NCBI GenBank assembly: GCA_934512105.1
Contig: CAKSWQ010000007.1
Span: forward strand, 6,400 to 70,399
DNA length: 64,000 nucleotides
From: an uncultured Faecalibacterium sp.
GTDB lineage: Bacteria > Bacillota > Clostridia > Oscillospirales > Ruminococcaceae
Direction: 5' to 3'
Positions 54,485 to 63,113 of the stretch are shown here, piece after piece. The notes beneath the pieces were generated by a model. That model searched no databases, was not told the DNA's origin, and worked only from the letters and a program-made list of their open reading frames with translations. A program made the position numbers and the translations under genes. The stretch's first letter is position 1. The number at the start of each line of letters is the position of its first letter.

Positions 54485-55264
54485 TTAACCTGCTAGATTT
54501 TCAGTACAGAACAGCTCAATGCAGTTGTCGATCATAGTCTGGTCGCAATCCGTAGAAATGCCAGATGCCAGCCAGTAAGCATAATCGCCTGCATCATACT
54601 GACTCAGAGCATCTGCATCCGAACCATAGCGAAACTCAATGTGGTAGGTTTCCGCACTGGTGTCCGGCGCGAGGAAAAAGTAGGTAAACTCGCCGGAATC
54701 GGCATCATCACTTTCAAACTCATACAGTCCACGCACAGGCTCCATGCCAATGTAGTGATAGGTATGGCTGAACAGCTCGTTTCCGTCCTTATCTGCGCCG
54801 GAGATAGTGGATGTTTTGCCGTCAAAGGTCAGGGTCTCAAGGTCATTGGTAAAGCCGCAGAAGTAGGCACCGCCGCCGTTTGCATAGGCCTTGACGGCAT
54901 CCTCGCCATAGACATCGCCCGTAACCATTGAAGAGAGCTTTTCAAAGGCAGCTTCCGCATTTTCCTCTCCCACAAGGGCGGTACAGTCGTCCAGCCATGT
55001 CTGCTGATATTCGTCTGCCAAAATTACCGGCCACAGCTCCTGATAGCTGCCTGTCAAGTCATTCAGCAACTGTGCAGCGGCAGCTGCATTTTCATCCGCC
55101 GCTGCGGATGTCGTTTCGGAAGCAACAGAGCTTGTAGTGCTCTCTGCCGCAGTGCTTGCAGCAGAAGACACCGGGGATGCCGCCGTGCTGCCGCAGCCGG
55201 CCAGCAGAGAAACAGACAGAGCCAGTACGGTCACCGTACCCAGAACTTTTTTCATCATACGCAT
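54485..55264 (-). CDS. ZinT-like metal-binding lipoprotein
   Basis: 259 residues from the ATG at 55264, with GGAGGGG upstream. The lipobox is LLAG-C-GS, followed by a Ser/Thr/Ala linker of about 45 residues. The domain (LTGSYQELWPVILADEYQQT, HTYHYIGMEPVRGLYEFESD, YFFLAPDTSAETYHIEFRYG) follows the ZinT/YodA plan including the FxIxxG-type segment near the end. ZinT proteins capture zinc and related metals outside the membrane. The first gene of the operon with the two ABC exporter halves. Confidence 0.7.
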   Translation of the reverse strand: MRMMKKVLGTVTVLALSVSLLAGCGSTAASPVSSAASTAAESTTSSVASETTSAAADENAAAAAQLLNDLTGSYQELWPVILADEYQQTWLDDCTALVGEENAEAAFEKLSSMVTGDVYGEDAVKAYANGGGAYFCGFTNDLETLTFDGKTSTISGADKDGNELFSHTYHYIGMEPVRGLYEFESDDADSGEFTYFFLAPDTSAETYHIEFRYGSDADALSQYDAGDYAYWLASGISTDCDQTMIDNCIELFCTENLAG

Positions 55265-55301
55265 GGAAAAATCCCCTCCAGAAAAATCGTTCAATTTTGC
55301 A

Positions 55302-55317
55302 ATTAGCCTTAGCTAAC
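55302..55317. promoter_or_regulatory. GTTAG/CTAAC-type palindrome upstream of the ZinT-like gene
   Basis: On the minus strand GTTAGCTAAGGCTAAT, an interrupted palindrome that resembles the iron-dependent DtxR/IdeR box core (TTAGGTTAGSCTAACC). It lies 38 bases before the lipoprotein ATG. A related site, AGTTAGATAAAGCTAACT, is at 63096-63113. Confidence 0.5.
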
Positions 55318-55373
55318 CACAAACAGATTTTACTGGAACAGGCCGCTTTTTACAAGAACCAAACAGACAGAAT

Positions 55374-56351
55374 CTATCCAATCGGACGCATCTTCCGATA
55401 TTGCGTCGGGGTCATACCAAGAGACTGGCGAAATGCGGAAGAAAACTTGTTTGGATTTTCGTAGCCGATCTGGTGTGCAATTTCTGCAATAGTGCTGTCC
55501 GTTTCGGTCAGCAGCTTCTGTGCCAGCTGCAAGCGGTATTCCTTCTGATATGCATAGACCGAGCTGCCGTAAACGCCTTTGAAGCAGGTCTTGAGTGCCG
55601 TAGCCGAAAGTCCAACATCCTGCGCAAGCTGTTCAATGGTTTGATGGACGGTCAGTTTCTGTGTGAGAAGTTTTGCCGCGCGTCTGGCACACTCCACCTG
55701 CTGCTGATTGAAATACTCTGTCTGCTGCACATCTTCCCTGTTTTTCAGCCGGGTCAGAATATGCAGCAACTCCAGCACTTTCAGCCGAAGATAGCCGGTG
55801 TCCGGCACAGAATGCGCTGTGTAAAGCTCTGAAAAAATATGGGCAATGGTCGGTTCTGACCGCAGGATACAGCAGCGGTTTTCCGTGCAGATGTACCGCC
55901 GGATAGCGTTCAGATTCACGCCATACCATTCCATCTGGCTTCGCATTTCCGGCGAGATCGCATCCAGATCCAGCAGAATGGTAATGCCGTGATAGTGCCG
56001 CAATGGGAAGCAGGAGGACGACTTTTTGCGCGCCGCTGCACAGACGGCAAAGTCCCCTGCCGCCAGATAGCAGCAGCTATTTTCTCCAAAGCTGCACTCG
56101 TAGCGGCCCACCCGGCAGTGGTTGATCTCGATTACATTCCGCGCTGGTGCGGGAGCCTCGTCAAAGGAAACAAGATGCATATCGTTGTAGTACAGTTCTG
56201 CCCCCGAAAACAGTGGACAGATGGTCATACTCCCGGTTCCCGTTCCGTTGGAGAACACGATGGTGCGGGGCATCGCCGTAGAAGCAGTTTGCTCCGGGGA
56301 AAGATCAAAAAGTGATTTATACATGGTCTGCTGTTGTTTTTCTTTTTTCAT
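55374..56351 (-). CDS. AraC-family transcriptional regulator
   Basis: 325 residues. The C-terminal 100 residues are a standard AraC pair of helix-turn-helices (IEQLAQDVGLSATALKTCFKGV, TIAEIAHQIGYENPNKFSSAF, then RQSLGMTPTQYRKM). The N-terminal 200 residues form the ligand domain of the PchR/YbtA type, which senses siderophores or metal chelates. It precedes the ZinT-ABC operon on the same strand with a 79-base gap containing the palindrome. It may activate that operon. No strong ribosome site is present at 56351, so the internal ATG at 56324 is a second choice. Confidence 0.85.
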   Translation of the reverse strand: MKKEKQQQTMYKSLFDLSPEQTASTAMPRTIVFSNGTGTGSMTICPLFSGAELYYNDMHLVSFDEAPAPARNVIEINHCRVGRYECSFGENSCCYLAAGDFAVCAAARKKSSSCFPLRHYHGITILLDLDAISPEMRSQMEWYGVNLNAIRRYICTENRCCILRSEPTIAHIFSELYTAHSVPDTGYLRLKVLELLHILTRLKNREDVQQTEYFNQQQVECARRAAKLLTQKLTVHQTIEQLAQDVGLSATALKTCFKGVYGSSVYAYQKEYRLQLAQKLLTETDSTIAEIAHQIGYENPNKFSSAFRQSLGMTPTQYRKMRPIG

Positions 56352-56421
56352 GCAGGACTTCTTTTATCGTACTCATTGAATTTCTTCAGCTTTCCATTCA
56401 TTTTCATTTTTCTCGCTATAT

Positions 56422-57024
56422 TTATTCGTGACGCGGGTACCTGATCAAATCATACAGCTTGCCAAAGGCACCAAGATCGTGCGTCTCGGCAAGTTCCATA
56501 CCCAGATGCACATATTTGTCGCACTTACTTTTTGCATCTGTTTCCAGAATCACCGGCAGGCCCAGCCGGTCGCCCTCGGCAAAGGCAAGCTCCAGCACCT
56601 TGCGCATATAGCCCTGCCCCTGATATTGCTCCCGCACACAGACAAGCCCAACGAAGATGTAGGGCTTCTTTTCCTTGTCCATGCGGTCTTGCAGGGAAGC
56701 TCCGCCCCGCTTGATGGCGATACCAAACAGCAGAATGCGCTTCAGGGTGGAGTTGTGCAGCATTCCGCAGGCGATGGGCCACATGGTCTTGAGTCCCATC
56801 TTCTCCTTCGGCAGCTTGTAGGCGATATAGCCCTCGCCCCGCTCGCTGGTAGTGTGCAGAAAGCCGCCCCGCAGCACCCCGCGCACATAAGCGCAGATAT
56901 AGTTTGCAGTGGCTTCTTTCCCGGAAAAGGCAGCGGACATTCCCGTTTCCTCTCCGTAGTCATAATAGCCAAAGGCATGGCCGATATCACGGATGGATTT
57001 CTCGTCTAATGTTGTAACTTTCAT
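56422..57024 (-). CDS. GNAT-family N-acetyltransferase
   Basis: 200 residues. The acetyl-CoA loop region is FVGLVCVREQYQGQGYMRKVLELAFAEG (Q-x-x-G-x-G/A form, residues about 125-155), followed by ILETDAKSKCDKYVHLGMEL. Its ATG overlaps the stop of the alpha/beta-hydrolase gene (ATGA), so it is the last gene of the operon that starts at 63018. The substrate is unknown. Confidence 0.85.
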   Translation of the reverse strand: MKVTTLDEKSIRDIGHAFGYYDYGEETGMSAAFSGKEATANYICAYVRGVLRGGFLHTTSERGEGYIAYKLPKEKMGLKTMWPIACGMLHNSTLKRILLFGIAIKRGGASLQDRMDKEKKPYIFVGLVCVREQYQGQGYMRKVLELAFAEGDRLGLPVILETDAKSKCDKYVHLGMELAETHDLGAFGKLYDLIRYPRHE

Positions 57025-57815
57025 TGTATTTCACTTTCCTGATTCTGCTGCGCATCTGCCACTGTCTCGCCGTCTGCCAGAAAGTGCTCCATCTCCGACG
57101 CAAGCAGCGCTGGATGATTGATGATCTCGCCATGGCCGAAACCGGGGAAGCAGCGGACGATCAGGCTCGGATATGCCGTCCGCAGCCGCTGGATGGCCTT
57201 TTTCATGTGTCCTTCTTTTTCTCCGTACCAGCAGGCGACCTTTGCATCGGGCTGTACCGGAAAGTCCGTCCGATAGAGATAAAGTCCTGCTTCCCAAGTG
57301 GCCCGGACGGATTCTAAGCTGATATGATCCGGGATACGGCGGAGCATAGTCTGCATTCCCTGCTCCGTCTGCCCCATAAAGCGCAGCGCCCATGCAGGCA
57401 TGTACTTTTCGTGTGCCGTTCGATACTGCTTTTGCGGCATAACCTTCAAGATCAGTCGATTCAGCACTCCGAAATCCAGATACTCCGGCCCGCTGAGGAT
57501 CATCCGACCGATCCGAATGTTTGGAGAAGCCTTCAGAAAAACAGCCGGTCCGCAGCCCAGCGACTCTGCAAAAAGCAGATCCAACTGTCCGTCAAGCTCT
57601 TTTTCAATATAAGCGGCCAACTTGTCCGCCTGATCCCGGGCAGTCGTGTAGGTCGTTTCACCGGTTCCGTCAAAGCCGTCGAAGCTGACGGCATACACGC
57701 AGAATTTCCTTTCCAGCAGCGGGATCAAATCCTCAAACTGCCGCCAGCACATAAGATTTCCGTGCAGCAGCATCATGGTCTTTCCCTCTATATTGCCGAA
57801 TCGTTTGATTTCCAT
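57021..57815 (-). CDS. Alpha/beta hydrolase
   Basis: 264 residues from the ATG at 57815 (GGGGAGGC upstream); the longer frame overlaps the previous gene. The oxyanion stretch LLHGNLMCWRQFEDL, nucleophile elbow AESLGCG (Ser at about 97), and the late His in GFGHGE are present. It is similar in order to the hydrolase at 62251. Cytosolic. The substrate is not evident; with ATC-hydrolase-family partners it may act on small thioester or amide compounds. Confidence 0.82.
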   Translation of the reverse strand: MEIKRFGNIEGKTMMLLHGNLMCWRQFEDLIPLLERKFCVYAVSFDGFDGTGETTYTTARDQADKLAAYIEKELDGQLDLLFAESLGCGPAVFLKASPNIRIGRMILSGPEYLDFGVLNRLILKVMPQKQYRTAHEKYMPAWALRFMGQTEQGMQTMLRRIPDHISLESVRATWEAGLYLYRTDFPVQPDAKVACWYGEKEGHMKKAIQRLRTAYPSLIVRCFPGFGHGEIINHPALLASEMEHFLADGETVADAQQNQESEIQ

Positions 57816-57835
57816 ACCAATCTGCCTCCCCGCTA

Positions 57836-58438
57836 TTATCGGACCTTCATGCAAAAATCGCAGCGGTCATTGCCGCGCCCCAGCGTCATGCTTCTCTCCC
57901 AGATCAGCTTCGGATGCAGCCCGGTATAGCTGATGTCATCACTGTCGCAAAAGCAGCGGCACAGCTCCGGGCAGCCGTATTCTGCGCAGGTGTCGTGATA
58001 GGGACACTTCATCATATCCACACGCCAGACGCCGTTGCCGGTCTGCAGCTCTTTTGGGGCAAAGCCCGCCGCCGGGCCAAAAACGCTCCGGGTGGATTTG
58101 ACAAAAACGCCGGGAACAAGGCGGTAAAGCCCCGGTATGTGCAGCAGGGCGGCAAGCTGTTTGTGGCTTGTTCTCGCCAGCCGCTCCACATAGTCGTGAA
58201 CGGTTTGCAGTGCCTCCTCTTTCGGCATGACCCTTTGCAGTGTCTCGTAGGCCGCAATGCCCGGTAAGATCTGCCGCTTGAGGTGATACTGCTTTTCCTT
58301 GCTGGCACCCGCGTTTTCAGCCAGCAGCGCATTCAGGCGCATATCGAAAGCGTTGTTCAGCCGCTTCGCCTGTGCAGGGAAGCGCTGTGCCACAGTCTCC
58401 CGAAAATCACGGGAAAGATAGGTTTCCTTCCTCTTCAT
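57836..58438 (-). CDS. L-2-amino-thiazoline-4-carboxylate (ATC) hydrolase family protein
   Basis: 200 residues. The cysteine-rich C-terminal core (MMKCPYHDTCAEYGCPELC, CFCDSDDISY, LHPKLIWERSMTLGRG, DRCDFCMKVR) is the signature of the ATC-hydrolase family, named from the Pseudomonas enzyme of L-cysteine synthesis from ATC. Two more members lie in the same operon (58445 and 60588). The N-terminal half is helical. The family label says little about the true substrate in Firmicutes, where these genes often sit near regulators and hydrolases. A copy of its last codons is found at 1023-1050. Confidence 0.82.
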   Translation of the reverse strand: MKRKETYLSRDFRETVAQRFPAQAKRLNNAFDMRLNALLAENAGASKEKQYHLKRQILPGIAAYETLQRVMPKEEALQTVHDYVERLARTSHKQLAALLHIPGLYRLVPGVFVKSTRSVFGPAAGFAPKELQTGNGVWRVDMMKCPYHDTCAEYGCPELCRCFCDSDDISYTGLHPKLIWERSMTLGRGNDRCDFCMKVR

Positions 58439-58444
58439 CGTCCG

Positions 58445-59077
58445 TCACCTCTTCTTTTTGTACCCGCAGTCGCAGTAGGGTCCGCCGGAGGCAAGGGTAT
58501 ACTGCCGCACAAAATCTGTCACGCCGCCCGCTTCGCTCATGGTGTAGTCCAGATGACACAGGGCAGGGGTCAGGTCGTACAGCCCCAGCTCCTTCATCAG
58601 CACACAGATGCCGCACTTGGTAAAGCGTCCCTCGTAGCCGCTGCCGTCCGGGTATTCGTAAAATTCCATGTTCCACGAGTAGGGGTTGCGGTCGGCGGCT
58701 TTCAGGGCGGCTGTGGCTTTCATAGCGGCAATATCCTTTGGGGTGAACTTGCTTTTTCCGCTTTTGCGGCAGAACCACTGCATGGGCTTTGTCATCATGG
58801 ATCTTGCGTAGTAATCCGTCAGCCTGTCCACCTCCGGACGTTGCGGCATGGAGAGGATGAACGCGCCGACCATGGCGCAGTTGACAAGATTCATTTTGAA
58901 ACGGTCGGCCTTTTCAAACTCCGGCAAACCAGCAATGATCTGCCGGTATTGCGGCTTTGCCTTTTTCGTGATGGCTCTTGCGGTGGCTGCATCATAGCCC
59001 AGCACAGTGGTCAGCTGCTTTTGAAAGGAGCCTGAAAGCAGCACCCACATCTCAAAAGGCATCCCTGCGTACTTCAT
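58445..59077 (-). CDS. ATC hydrolase family protein (second copy)
   Basis: 210 residues from the ATG at 59077 (GGGAGGTATC upstream); it overlaps the previous gene's stop by four bases. Family marks are RFTKCGICVLMKELGLYDLT, ALCHLDYTMSEAGG and a Cys-rich end SGGPYCDCGYKKKR. It differs from the 57836 protein in lacking the FCDSDD segment. It could form a heteromer with the neighbouring members. Confidence 0.78.
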   Translation of the reverse strand: MKYAGMPFEMWVLLSGSFQKQLTTVLGYDAATARAITKKAKPQYRQIIAGLPEFEKADRFKMNLVNCAMVGAFILSMPQRPEVDRLTDYYARSMMTKPMQWFCRKSGKSKFTPKDIAAMKATAALKAADRNPYSWNMEFYEYPDGSGYEGRFTKCGICVLMKELGLYDLTPALCHLDYTMSEAGGVTDFVRQYTLASGGPYCDCGYKKKR

Positions 59078-60000
59078 TGCAGATACCTCCCGGCTTCCGC
59101 TTCCAGTGCCTGCCATACCGGGTAGGCTGCGCCGTTCGCATCGAAGAATTTCTTGAGATCCCGGTTCAGCGCGCGCATTTCGTCGATGGCGTTCATGGCG
59201 TGGTCGGAGGCGCAGAGCTTGCCCAGCGAGGTGGCACACATCAGCTTGAAAAAGCGCAGGCAGGTCTTGCGGTATTTCTCCCCTTCAAAGTCTGCATCCT
59301 CCTTGGGCAGAATGGTGTGCCCGGCATCTCGGATGGCGCGGTATCCCTCGATGTTGGCATCCAGCAGACGGTTCAGGTATGCAGTATCTCCCCTGAGCTT
59401 TTTCAGATCGCCGTCCGTCTTATAGCAGGCGAAGGCCGCTGGCATCACAAACGCGGCATGGCAGAGCAGATAATCCTCCATGTTCGGCTCGTAAACGACC
59501 TTATATTTTGTGCCGTGGAAGATGCGCCCGATCAGCTGTTTGTTGGAGGCTGCACCCGGCAGCTGCCCGATGGTGATCTTTTTCAGGTCGATGGAGACCA
59601 CCCGGTCCGCCTCCCGATGCCCCGCAGAAAGCGCAAAGGCAAACAGGACGTTCTTCCCCGGCAGCGCTGCCGCCAGCGCTCTTGTCTGTACGTTGTTGCC
59701 CACAAAAACGATGTTCTTCGTCCGGTTCGCCCGCAGCGTGTCCAGAACGGAATCCAGCTGCGTATAGCGCAGGACCACAAAGATCACATCGCACATTGCA
59801 TCCGGTGCAAGTTCGGTCACCACCGGAATGCGGCTGACCGAGGTGCGGGGCAAAAATTTGTCCTTGATCCGCAGGCCGTTCTGCTTGATCTCCGCTGCCC
59901 AGTTTCCCCGTGCCAGCAGGGTGACATCCTTTCCGGCTCGCAGCAGATTTCTTGCCAGATTGCACCCCAGAACGCCTGCACCATATACCAGAATCTTCAT
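59074..60000 (-). CDS. Ketopantoate reductase-like (ApbA/PanE) dehydrogenase
   Basis: 308 residues. The NAD(P) loop is MKILVYGAGVLGCNLARNLL, a GxGxxG variant, and the family strands VIFVVLRYTQLDSVL, and VGNNVQTRALA follow. The usual lysine and Asn/Glu residues for ketopantoate reduction could not be aligned safely, so a different 2-keto acid or alpha-imino substrate is possible. No panB/panC lies nearby. It overlaps the following ATC-hydrolase-like gene. Confidence 0.8.
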   Translation of the reverse strand: MKILVYGAGVLGCNLARNLLRAGKDVTLLARGNWAAEIKQNGLRIKDKFLPRTSVSRIPVVTELAPDAMCDVIFVVLRYTQLDSVLDTLRANRTKNIVFVGNNVQTRALAAALPGKNVLFAFALSAGHREADRVVSIDLKKITIGQLPGAASNKQLIGRIFHGTKYKVVYEPNMEDYLLCHAAFVMPAAFACYKTDGDLKKLRGDTAYLNRLLDANIEGYRAIRDAGHTILPKEDADFEGEKYRKTCLRFFKLMCATSLGKLCASDHAMNAIDEMRALNRDLKKFFDANGAAYPVWQALEAEAGRYLQ

Positions 60001-60102
60001 GCCTTGCCTCCAAATCCGATCTTCACGATCTGCATTTTCATCCCGTTGTCCCCGACCCTTGCAAGAAACTGGAAAAAGTCACTGACAGAAGGGTCTTTCC
60101 GA

Positions 60103-60588
60103 TCACTGTACTGTCATCATTGCCGCCAGCGCCGCCGCTATGGCTGCCATACCTACCGTACCGAAAAGCCATTTTTTCTGTTTGTCTTTTGCAGTAATGT
60201 AGGGCTTCAGATCCTCTGTTCCGGGGATCGTCCATGCGTTCGTGTGCCCCACCCAGTAGCCATCGATCAAAAAGCGGTCAATGAGATTCATAACGGACAA
60301 GATGACGAGCAGCTGCCAGAAGCCCACCGCAAAGCCGTGCGCACCGTTTATCCCATAGACACAGACCAGCACATAGGCGATGTAGCCGGGAACGCAGACG
60401 GCTTTGAACAGCAGGCTGTTGCGCCGGATGCGTTCCGGGCTTGTAAGCCCCAGTTTTACGCACCGCTGCTGCACCGCCAGGCTGTAAAGATGCACCATCC
60501 CAACAGCCCCTTTGCGGATGCCCACGGCACAGACGAGAACCAACAGGATTCCCAGCCCCAGACCTTCCAGAATCACCTGTAAAAGCAT
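60103..60588 (-). CDS. Small membrane protein, unrecognised
   Basis: 161 residues with about four membrane helices: LGLGILLVLVCAVGIRKG, VCVPGYIAYVLVCVYG, FWQLLVILSVMNLIDRFLI and LFGTVGMAAIAAALAAMM. A conserved-looking stretch DGYWVGHTNAWTIPGTEDLKPYI lies between the last helices. Its start overlaps the stop of the ATC-hydrolase-like gene at 60588. No function is recognised. Confidence 0.7.
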   Translation of the reverse strand: MLLQVILEGLGLGILLVLVCAVGIRKGAVGMVHLYSLAVQQRCVKLGLTSPERIRRNSLLFKAVCVPGYIAYVLVCVYGINGAHGFAVGFWQLLVILSVMNLIDRFLIDGYWVGHTNAWTIPGTEDLKPYITAKDKQKKWLFGTVGMAAIAAALAAMMTVQ

Positions 60589-61289
60589 TACTTATTCTTC
60601 CTGTATCCGTTTTCATCCCGGTATTCGGGATGTTCCTTTACGTATGGATCCTTATCGCCGCAGATGGTATAGTCGCATCGGCAGCCGTCCACGCAGGTGG
60701 TCGTCCGCACCAGCCTTGCGTGAAGCAGCTCCATCGCTGCAAAATCCACATTGCACAGAGCGGGCATAATGTCCGTAAATCCGAACCGCTTGGCAAATTC
60801 CGCCGCCGGACACGCCGTAAATTCATAATAGATGGGCTTGCCGTTTTCGTAAGGCGCAACATCCATCTCGTAATCATGCCATGTGTCACAGTGCTTTTGG
60901 GCGGTGCTGAACGCCCGATACATCAGCTTTTTCCAGAATGGCTTGTTGATGTCAACGAAGCGCAGCTTCCGGAAGGACGGCAGGATCAGATTTTCTTCGA
61001 TCTCTTCCATTTCGCGGAATGTGACCACATCCCGGCACACATCGTAAAAGCACATGATGGCGATGCAGTCGTAGGTTCCGCCCATGCCGTTGTGAAAATT
61101 CTTCCTGCCGCCCAAATCGGTGCGCCAGTCGGAAAGAAGCTCTGCGTATTTCAGCTGCACCTGCTCCCATATCACTTCGCGCTCCGCCCCCGGATAGTGC
61201 AGAGCGATTTTCGCCAAAATTTCTTTTTTGCAGGGCGTGGAATACAGCACATGGCAGCTACGGTCAATTTGTAATTCGCTGTCCTTCAT
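60588..61289 (-). CDS. ATC hydrolase family protein (third copy)
   Basis: 233 residues, no added domains. Family marks are EFTACPAAEFAKRFGFTDIM, ALCNVDFAAMELLHARLVRT, and TTCVDGCRCDYTICGDKDPY. The cysteine pattern here (CVDGCRCDYTIC) is closest to members described as ATC hydrolase in databases. The stop and start are shared with neighbours on both sides (four-base and one-base overlaps), so it is expressed with the MBL hydrolase and the membrane protein. Confidence 0.8.
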   Translation of the reverse strand: MKDSELQIDRSCHVLYSTPCKKEILAKIALHYPGAEREVIWEQVQLKYAELLSDWRTDLGGRKNFHNGMGGTYDCIAIMCFYDVCRDVVTFREMEEIEENLILPSFRKLRFVDINKPFWKKLMYRAFSTAQKHCDTWHDYEMDVAPYENGKPIYYEFTACPAAEFAKRFGFTDIMPALCNVDFAAMELLHARLVRTTTCVDGCRCDYTICGDKDPYVKEHPEYRDENGYRKNK

Positions 61290-62149
61290 CTTCCCACGCC
61301 TTTCAGAAAACCGCTCTTTGCATTTTCTTCGGTGTCGTCCGATTCATCATAGGCATCGTAAAGCGCATTGGGGTCGTGGACTTTTTTCTTGAACGGTGAG
61401 CACAACTCATTTCTGTGCGCAAAGGCAAACTCCATGTTGTCCGTCCAGCCGGTGTGACCGGTAATGAACAGCGGATGCAGCCCACGTTTTTTCAGCTTTT
61501 TCTCCAGCAATGCCAAGGACTTCACCGCCAGCTTGTTGTCCTCTGCCAATGCGGAAATAAAGCTGTATCCACCGTCCGCGCCGAACCAGATGGTATCGCC
61601 GGTAAAGAGATATTTCCCGTCCACAAGGTATACTATGTGCCCCCATGTATGACCGGGAACGAGAAAGCACTCGATCCTGATCCCGTCGATGTCGATGACC
61701 TCACCATCGTGCAGCAGCACTTTTTCATTGTTGATCGTCACCTGCGGCAATTTATAGAGATGATAGATGACTTTTCGCCGCACCTCGCCGGTGAGATACC
61801 GGTTCTCGATCTCGCCGATGTACAGCTTCGCATTCCGGAACAGCCCCGGACTGTCTGCTTCCACCGCACCCACATGGTCGGTGTCCTGATGGGTGATAAG
61901 GATATGGTGTATCGACTTCGGATCAATCCCAAGCCAGCTCATTTTTTCGGCAAGGCGGTCGTAGTTATATCCCGCATCGACCATAACAGTCGTATCGCCT
62001 TTGCGGTAGAAGAAGATGTTCGCCACCCATTCGCGCACGCAGGCAACATTCTCGTCAATCCAGCCGGTGTTCAAAGGCTTGAAGATCTCCTTGCCCCGGT
62101 ACATCCAGCTCATTGCTTTTCTTTGAAATTCCGTTGCTTTTTTCGACAT
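61286..62149 (-). CDS. MBL-fold metallo-hydrolase
   Basis: 287 residues from the ATG at 62149 (GAGGTGTAATC upstream). The zinc motif is ITHQDTDHVGAVE (H-x-D-x-D-H; the first His site is H-Q-D-T-D-H), with a later His in PGHTWGHIVYLVDG and FTGDTIWFG. The first motif residue pair differs from HxHxDH in having Asp for the second His, as in some glyoxalase-like members. Cytosolic. It may hydrolyse a thioester, lactone or amide in the same pathway as the ATC-family proteins. Confidence 0.85.
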   Translation of the reverse strand: MSKKATEFQRKAMSWMYRGKEIFKPLNTGWIDENVACVREWVANIFFYRKGDTTVMVDAGYNYDRLAEKMSWLGIDPKSIHHILITHQDTDHVGAVEADSPGLFRNAKLYIGEIENRYLTGEVRRKVIYHLYKLPQVTINNEKVLLHDGEVIDIDGIRIECFLVPGHTWGHIVYLVDGKYLFTGDTIWFGADGGYSFISALAEDNKLAVKSLALLEKKLKKRGLHPLFITGHTGWTDNMEFAFAHRNELCSPFKKKVHDPNALYDAYDESDDTEENAKSGFLKGVGR

Positions 62150-62250
62150 GATTACACCTCATTTCTGTGCTGTGATGCAAAGCCAGCCCTTTTTGTTTTT
62201 GTGGCTCTGGATCTGACAAAATCCTACTTGCTCCAGATACGTTTTACCGT

Positions 62251-63018
62251 TCACAATGCAATGCTTTTTACCAGATGCGCCCACTGCTCCGGGTGACAGG
62301 CCAGCAATTCCTCGTGCTGCAAGTTCTGCTCATGGAGAACAGGATGTGCAAAATGCTGCTGATACCGGGCACGATATTTTGCGCCCATTTTCAGGGCGTA
62401 AAAAATATGGATCTCGGTACCGGGTACATGGATCTTATCCGGCAGCGGAGTGATAAGATCGGAATAGAACTGATTTTTACAGCTCTGCATGGTCACATAG
62501 GGACGGGCCTCGCCAAACATTTTCAGAAAGGCCTTGACATAATCCCCCGACTCTCTGGCACACTTGTCCAGACGCTTTTGGAGAAATTTTGCCTTAAACT
62601 TTCCGTCCCGCACCACGGGGTAGAGCAATGGCAGCAGAAAATCAGTCTGCAATTTTGCTGCCAGCGGCGACGCCTGATCCAGATCGGAGCTGCCCAGAAT
62701 GCCGTAGTCCATGTGGATGTTCTGTCGTGCCGCCAGCAGCCCCACAAACGAGCCGCCCAGAGAGCAGCCGTAGGCTGCCCGGATGTGACCGCCGCAGTGG
62801 GTCTTGAGGTAGGCCTCGATCTTTTCGGTCTCCTCCAGCATGGTGGGAAATTCGGTCTGTTCAGTCTCATCAAAGCCATCGTAGCTGACGCACAGCACCC
62901 GGAAGCTGTCAGCCAGAAGCGGGATCACCGCACCGAAATTGCTTTTCCAATGGCAACAGGTGCCCGGCAGCAGCAACAACACCGGGGCATCCTCTGCACC
63001 AAACGTGTAGATTTTCAT
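62251..63018 (-). CDS. Alpha/beta hydrolase, first gene of the operon
   Basis: 255 residues from the ATG at 63018, with AAGGAACG upstream. LLLPGTCCHWKSNFGAVIPLL is the oxyanion region and AAYGCSLGGSFVGLLAA carries the nucleophile elbow (G-C-S-L-G-G). The overall order resembles the 57021 protein. Its upstream region holds a 16-base palindrome and a GTTAG/CTAAC site, so the operon is likely regulated by a repressor of the TetR or DtxR kind. Confidence 0.85.
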   Translation of the reverse strand: MKIYTFGAEDAPVLLLLPGTCCHWKSNFGAVIPLLADSFRVLCVSYDGFDETEQTEFPTMLEETEKIEAYLKTHCGGHIRAAYGCSLGGSFVGLLAARQNIHMDYGILGSSDLDQASPLAAKLQTDFLLPLLYPVVRDGKFKAKFLQKRLDKCARESGDYVKAFLKMFGEARPYVTMQSCKNQFYSDLITPLPDKIHVPGTEIHIFYALKMGAKYRARYQQHFAHPVLHEQNLQHEELLACHPEQWAHLVKSIAL

Positions 63019-63060
63019 CGTGATACGTTCCTTCTATTTTTATTTTCTGCCTGTAAATGA

Positions 63061-63076
63061 AAGAGACGCGTCTCTT
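63061..63076. promoter_or_regulatory. Perfect 16-base palindrome upstream of the ATC-hydrolase operon
   Basis: AAGAGACGCGTCTCTT, 42 bases before the ATG at 63018. The length and symmetry are typical for an operator of a dimeric repressor such as a TetR-family protein. No regulator gene for it lies in the window. Confidence 0.55.
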
Positions 63077-63095
63077 CGTACCGAGCGGAATCATA

Positions 63096-63113
63096 AGTTA
63101 GATAAAGCTAACT
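63096..63113. promoter_or_regulatory. GTTAG/CTAAC inverted repeat upstream of the ATC-hydrolase operon
   Basis: AGTTAG-ATAAAG-CTAACT, about 78 bases before the ATG at 63018. The half-sites equal those of the site at 55302-55317 in front of the ZinT-like operon. Confidence 0.5.

Noticed and set aside
51445..54537. A 1030-codon open frame on the + strand
   Set aside because: It is antisense to two clear ABC exporter genes with full motifs. Its composition (His/Gln/Arg-rich) and lack of domains are typical of shadow frames in GC-rich DNA.
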